Source of the DNA: Thermoplasmata archaeon
GTDB taxonomy: Archaea; Thermoplasmatota; Thermoplasmata; Lutacidiplasmatales; UBA184
Assembly (NCBI GenBank): GCA_021828085.1
Contig: JAKATE010000096.1
Location: 1 to 7,211, forward strand
Reading direction: 5' to 3'
Length of the DNA: 7,211 nt
The notes beneath the pieces are model-generated. The model worked only from the letters and a program-made list of their open reading frames with translations, made no database searches and was not told the origin of the DNA. Below, piece by piece: positions 5,516-7,211 of the stretch. Position 1 is the stretch's first letter, and every line of letters starts with the position of its first letter. Position numbers and translations under genes: made by a program.

Positions 5516-7084
5516 ATGGGCGCGATCCCGACCGCGGCGTTCCTCCCGGAGGCGCTGGTCCTCGCCTCCACGCTGCTCGTCTTCCTGGCGGACGTGCTGG
5601 GAGCGCGCCGGCGACGGGTCTTCGGCACCCTCAGCGTCGTCCTCTGGGCGGCCGCCTTCCTCTCGATCCTCGGGGAGCTCGGGGTCCCCGGCCTCGCCGT
5701 CCTCAACACGCTCCCCGGCTCGCTCCTCAACGCCCCGGCGAGCGGGCCGATCGCCTTCACCTCCCTCGGCCTGGTCTTCCAGGGCCTTTTCCTGGGGGTG
5801 GGCCTCCTGGTGGGGATCAGCTCCCTGTCGGACGAGGAGGACGACCCCGGGGTCGCGGTCTTCTACGCCCTGATGGGCCTCGCGCTCCTCGGGATGATGC
5901 TGGTCGCCCTCTCGGCCGACCTGATCTTCCTGCTCCTCTCGGTGGAGATCACCTCGATCTCGACGTACGTGCTGGTGGGCTACTCCCGGCGGGAGAGCCG
6001 GGCGCTCGAGGCGGCGATGAAGTTCTACATCATCGGCGCGCTCTCCACCGCGATCAGCTTCTTCGGCGCGAGCCTGCTCTACGGCGCCTACGGCACCACC
6101 GCCCTCGCCGCGTTCGCTTTCCCGCCCGCGGGCGGGATGGACAACCTCGCCCTCGTCGGCTTCGGGCTGCTCATGGTCGGGCTCGGGTTCAAGCTCACCC
6201 TGGTCCCCTTCCACATGTGGGCCGTCGACGTGTACGACGGCGCTCCCAGCACCGTCTCCGCCTTCCTCTCGGCGGGCTCGAAGAAGATGGGGCTCTTCGC
6301 CTTCTTCGTGGTCTTCATCGCGGTCATCCACGTCTTCTCCGCCGCGCAGGGCTGGGCGCTCTCCCTCGCCCTGGGCGGCCTCGCGGTCATCACCATGACC
6401 GTGGGGAACCTCCAGGCGCTCCAGCAGCAGACCATGAAGCGCCTGCTGGCGTACTCCTCCATCTCGCAGGCCGGCTACCTGCTCCTCGGCGTAGCGGTGG
6501 GCACCCCGGCGGCGCTCTCGGGGGCGACGCTCCTCGCCATCGCGCACGTGCTCATGAAAGGGGGCGCTTTCGTGGTGGTGGCGGCGGCCGCCGCCGCGGG
6601 GGTGGGAGCGAAGATCGACGACTACCGGTCCCTGGGGCGTCGGCTCCCCCTGACCGCCATCTCCTTCGCCCTCCTGCTCCTCTCCCTGGCCGGCATCCCC
6701 CTCACCCTTGGGTTCGTGGGGAAGTTCTACCTGTTCGCCTCGGCCGTGCAGCTGGGCGGCGGCTGGTTCGTCTTCCTGGCGGTGGCCGGCCTCCTCAACA
6801 GCGCGGTCTCGGTGTTCTACTACGGGAGGGTCCTCCGGATCATGTACATGAGCGACGGGCCCTCGGAGGGTTCGACGCCCCGCCCCCTGAGCGCTTCCGT
6901 CCGCGGGGTGGCGAACGCCCCGTCGCGCGGTCGGCTGCGCGAGGAGTGGGCCCTCGTGGGAGGCGCCCGCCTCACGGTGATCGTCGGATGCGCTGTGCTC
7001 ACGGTGGTCCTCGGGGTCTATCCGACCCCGCTGGTCCACTTCCTCAACGGGGCCGCCCAGTCGTTCTTGCGCTTGGGATATTAA
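5516..7084 (+). CDS. nuoN: NADH-quinone oxidoreductase subunit N (NuoN)
   Basis: NuoN is the antiporter-like pump subunit nearest to NuoK. It has 522 residues, slightly long for the family. The conserved charged residues are present: E144 in FLLLSVEITSISTYVLVGY (TM5), K226 in VGLGFKLTLVPFHMWAVDVY (TM7), K256/K257 in FLSAGSKKMGLF (TM8) and K403 in LTLGFVGKFYLF (TM12). DGAPSTVSAFLS and MKRLLAYSSISQAGYLLLG are family signatures. HVLMKGGAF near 344-352 looks archaeal-like to me. The extra length is mostly a polar, Ser/Arg-rich loop at about 446-478 before the last helix. ATG 5516 is 6 nt after nuoM's in-frame TAG and is the first possible start. The RBS is weak: GCGGG is only 2 nt away and GGAGG (5489-5493) is 22 nt away, so translation probably depends on coupling to nuoM. 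The stop is TAA at 7082-7084, and this gene closes the complex I set. Confidence 0.95.
   Translation: MGAIPTAAFLPEALVLASTLLVFLADVLGARRRRVFGTLSVVLWAAAFLSILGELGVPGLAVLNTLPGSLLNAPASGPIAFTSLGLVFQGLFLGVGLLVGISSLSDEEDDPGVAVFYALMGLALLGMMLVALSADLIFLLLSVEITSISTYVLVGYSRRESRALEAAMKFYIIGALSTAISFFGASLLYGAYGTTALAAFAFPPAGGMDNLALVGFGLLMVGLGFKLTLVPFHMWAVDVYDGAPSTVSAFLSAGSKKMGLFAFFVVFIAVIHVFSAAQGWALSLALGGLAVITMTVGNLQALQQQTMKRLLAYSSISQAGYLLLGVAVGTPAALSGATLLAIAHVLMKGGAFVVVAAAAAAGVGAKIDDYRSLGRRLPLTAISFALLLLSLAGIPLTLGFVGKFYLFASAVQLGGGWFVFLAVAGLLNSAVSVFYYGRVLRIMYMSDGPSEGSTPRPLSASVRGVANAPSRGRLREEWALVGGARLTVIVGCAVLTVVLGVYPTPLVHFLNGAAQSFLRLGY
7073..7084 (+). promoter_or_regulatory. Possible promoter element before the flavoprotein gene
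   Basis: TTGGGATATTAA at the very end of nuoN is one of the few A/T-rich patches in the window. It lies about 35 nt before the next start codon. If it acts as an archaeal TATA box, transcription would start near 7105-7110 with a very short leader. It could equally be chance in the last NuoN codons (L-G-Y-stop). Evidence is positional only. Confidence 0.2.
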
Positions 7085-7104
7085 CCTCGGCCGCTCCGTA
7101 CCCT

Positions 7105-7116
7105 GGGAGGGAGGAG
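7105..7116 (+). promoter_or_regulatory. Ribosome binding site of the flavoprotein gene
   Basis: GGGAGGGAGGAG ends 2 nt before GTG 7119 and contains two GGAGG-like registers about 4 and 8 nt from the start. It supports GTG as the initiation codon and a gene that is translated independently of nuoN. Confidence 0.75.
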
Positions 7117-7118
7117 CC

Positions 7119-7211
7119 GTGGCAGGCTACGACGTGGTCGTCGTGGGAGCCGGGCCGGCCGGGAGCTCGGCCGCCCGCTTCGCTGCGCTGGGTGGGGCGA
7201 GGACGCTCCTT
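7119..7211 (+). CDS. FAD-dependent oxidoreductase, geranylgeranyl reductase-like, 5' end
   Basis: Only the first 31 codons are present; the gene runs off the window. The N-terminus is a classic Rossmann dinucleotide-binding fold: a hydrophobic strand at residues 4-9 (YDVVVV), the GxGxxG loop at 10-15 (GAGPAG), then SSAAR and a helix ending before the second strand (RTLL). GPAGSSAAR is typical of the geranylgeranyl reductase family of flavoproteins, which saturate isoprenoid double bonds in archaeal lipids, chlorophyll precursors or menaquinone. Other FAD monooxygenases and dehydrogenases also begin this way, so the family call is tentative. The gene starts with GTG, 34 nt after nuoN and on the same strand, with its own strong RBS. 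Its position beside complex I suggests a role in quinone or membrane-lipid side-chain saturation, which is inference. Confidence 0.7.
   Translation, partial: MAGYDVVVVGAGPAGSSAARFAALGGARTLL

Noticed and set aside
6580..6595. 16-nt perfect palindrome of GGC/GCC repeats
   Set aside because: It encodes a run of alanines in a NuoN membrane helix with GCG and GCC codons. Composition explains it, and no regulatory role is suggested inside the gene.
4397..7039. Very long open frame on the minus strand (880 codons), with similar ones at 1382-3070 and 3311-4339
   Set aside because: Their translations are rich in Glu, Arg, His, Gly and Asp with no recognisable domain, and they lie exactly opposite nuoL, nuoM and nuoN. 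They are the usual antisense shadows of GC-rich membrane-protein genes.
7085..7118. Possible transcription terminator after nuoN
   Set aside because: I saw no clear stem-loop followed by a T run, nor a T-rich archaeal-type terminator, in this 34-nt gap.
1..7211. Mobile elements, CRISPR arrays, tRNAs or horizontally acquired islands
   Set aside because: The whole window is tightly packed, collinear complex I genes of uniform composition. No direct repeats, inverted terminal repeats or RNA-like folds were noticed.

Overview
The window is the distal, membrane-arm half of a respiratory complex I (NADH:quinone oxidoreductase-like, Nuo/Fpo-type) operon. All genes lie on the + strand and are packed almost without gaps: the 3' end of nuoH, complete nuoI, nuoJ, nuoK, nuoL, nuoM and nuoN, then the first codons of a FAD-dependent geranylgeranyl-reductase-like flavoprotein. 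The DNA is very G+C-rich, with heavy use of GGG, CCC and CTC codons. It carries GTG and TTG starts and strong Shine-Dalgarno sequences. No RNA gene, mobile element, CRISPR array or convincing terminator was seen.

Organism. I lean towards a high-G+C archaeon, for example a Thermoplasmatota-type lineage. The NuoL segment around the TM5 glutamate (LPRYYAEL ... WELVGLCSYLLIGF) and the NuoN segment HVLMKGGAF look more like archaeal than proteobacterial homologues, and a GGR-family gene follows the operon. A high-G+C bacterium is not excluded: actinobacteria also have a GGR-family (MenJ-like) gene next to nuo. The affiliation is inference from memory of the families.

Layout. 1-174 is the nuoH end. 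193-1026 is nuoI, the only peripheral Fe-S subunit visible. 1023-1535 is nuoJ and 1532-1852 nuoK, each joined to its upstream neighbour by a 4-nt TTGA overlap. About 1868-3991 is nuoL, 3995-5509 nuoM and 5516-7084 nuoN. 7119-7211 is the start of the flavoprotein. Electrons would pass through the NuoI iron-sulfur clusters to quinone at the NuoB/D/H interface. NuoH, J, K, N, M and L would form the membrane arm, whose buried Glu and Lys residues drive ion translocation. The flavoprotein may saturate the isoprenoid chain of the quinone or of membrane lipids. Whether NADH-oxidising subunits (NuoEFG) exist cannot be seen here.

What stands out. NuoI has four CxxCxxCxxxCP cluster motifs instead of two. 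Motif 3 resembles motif 1 and motif 4 resembles motif 2, which suggests an appended, duplicated 2[4Fe-4S] module. Every motif also carries a fifth cysteine (CPxxC). NuoL has no ATG, GTG or TTG that would include its clearly conserved first membrane helix, and it follows nuoK's TAG stop in frame. NuoL also carries a cysteine-containing loop insertion between TM6 and TM7. nuoK, nuoL, nuoM and nuoN all share one reading frame, separated only by TAG stops.
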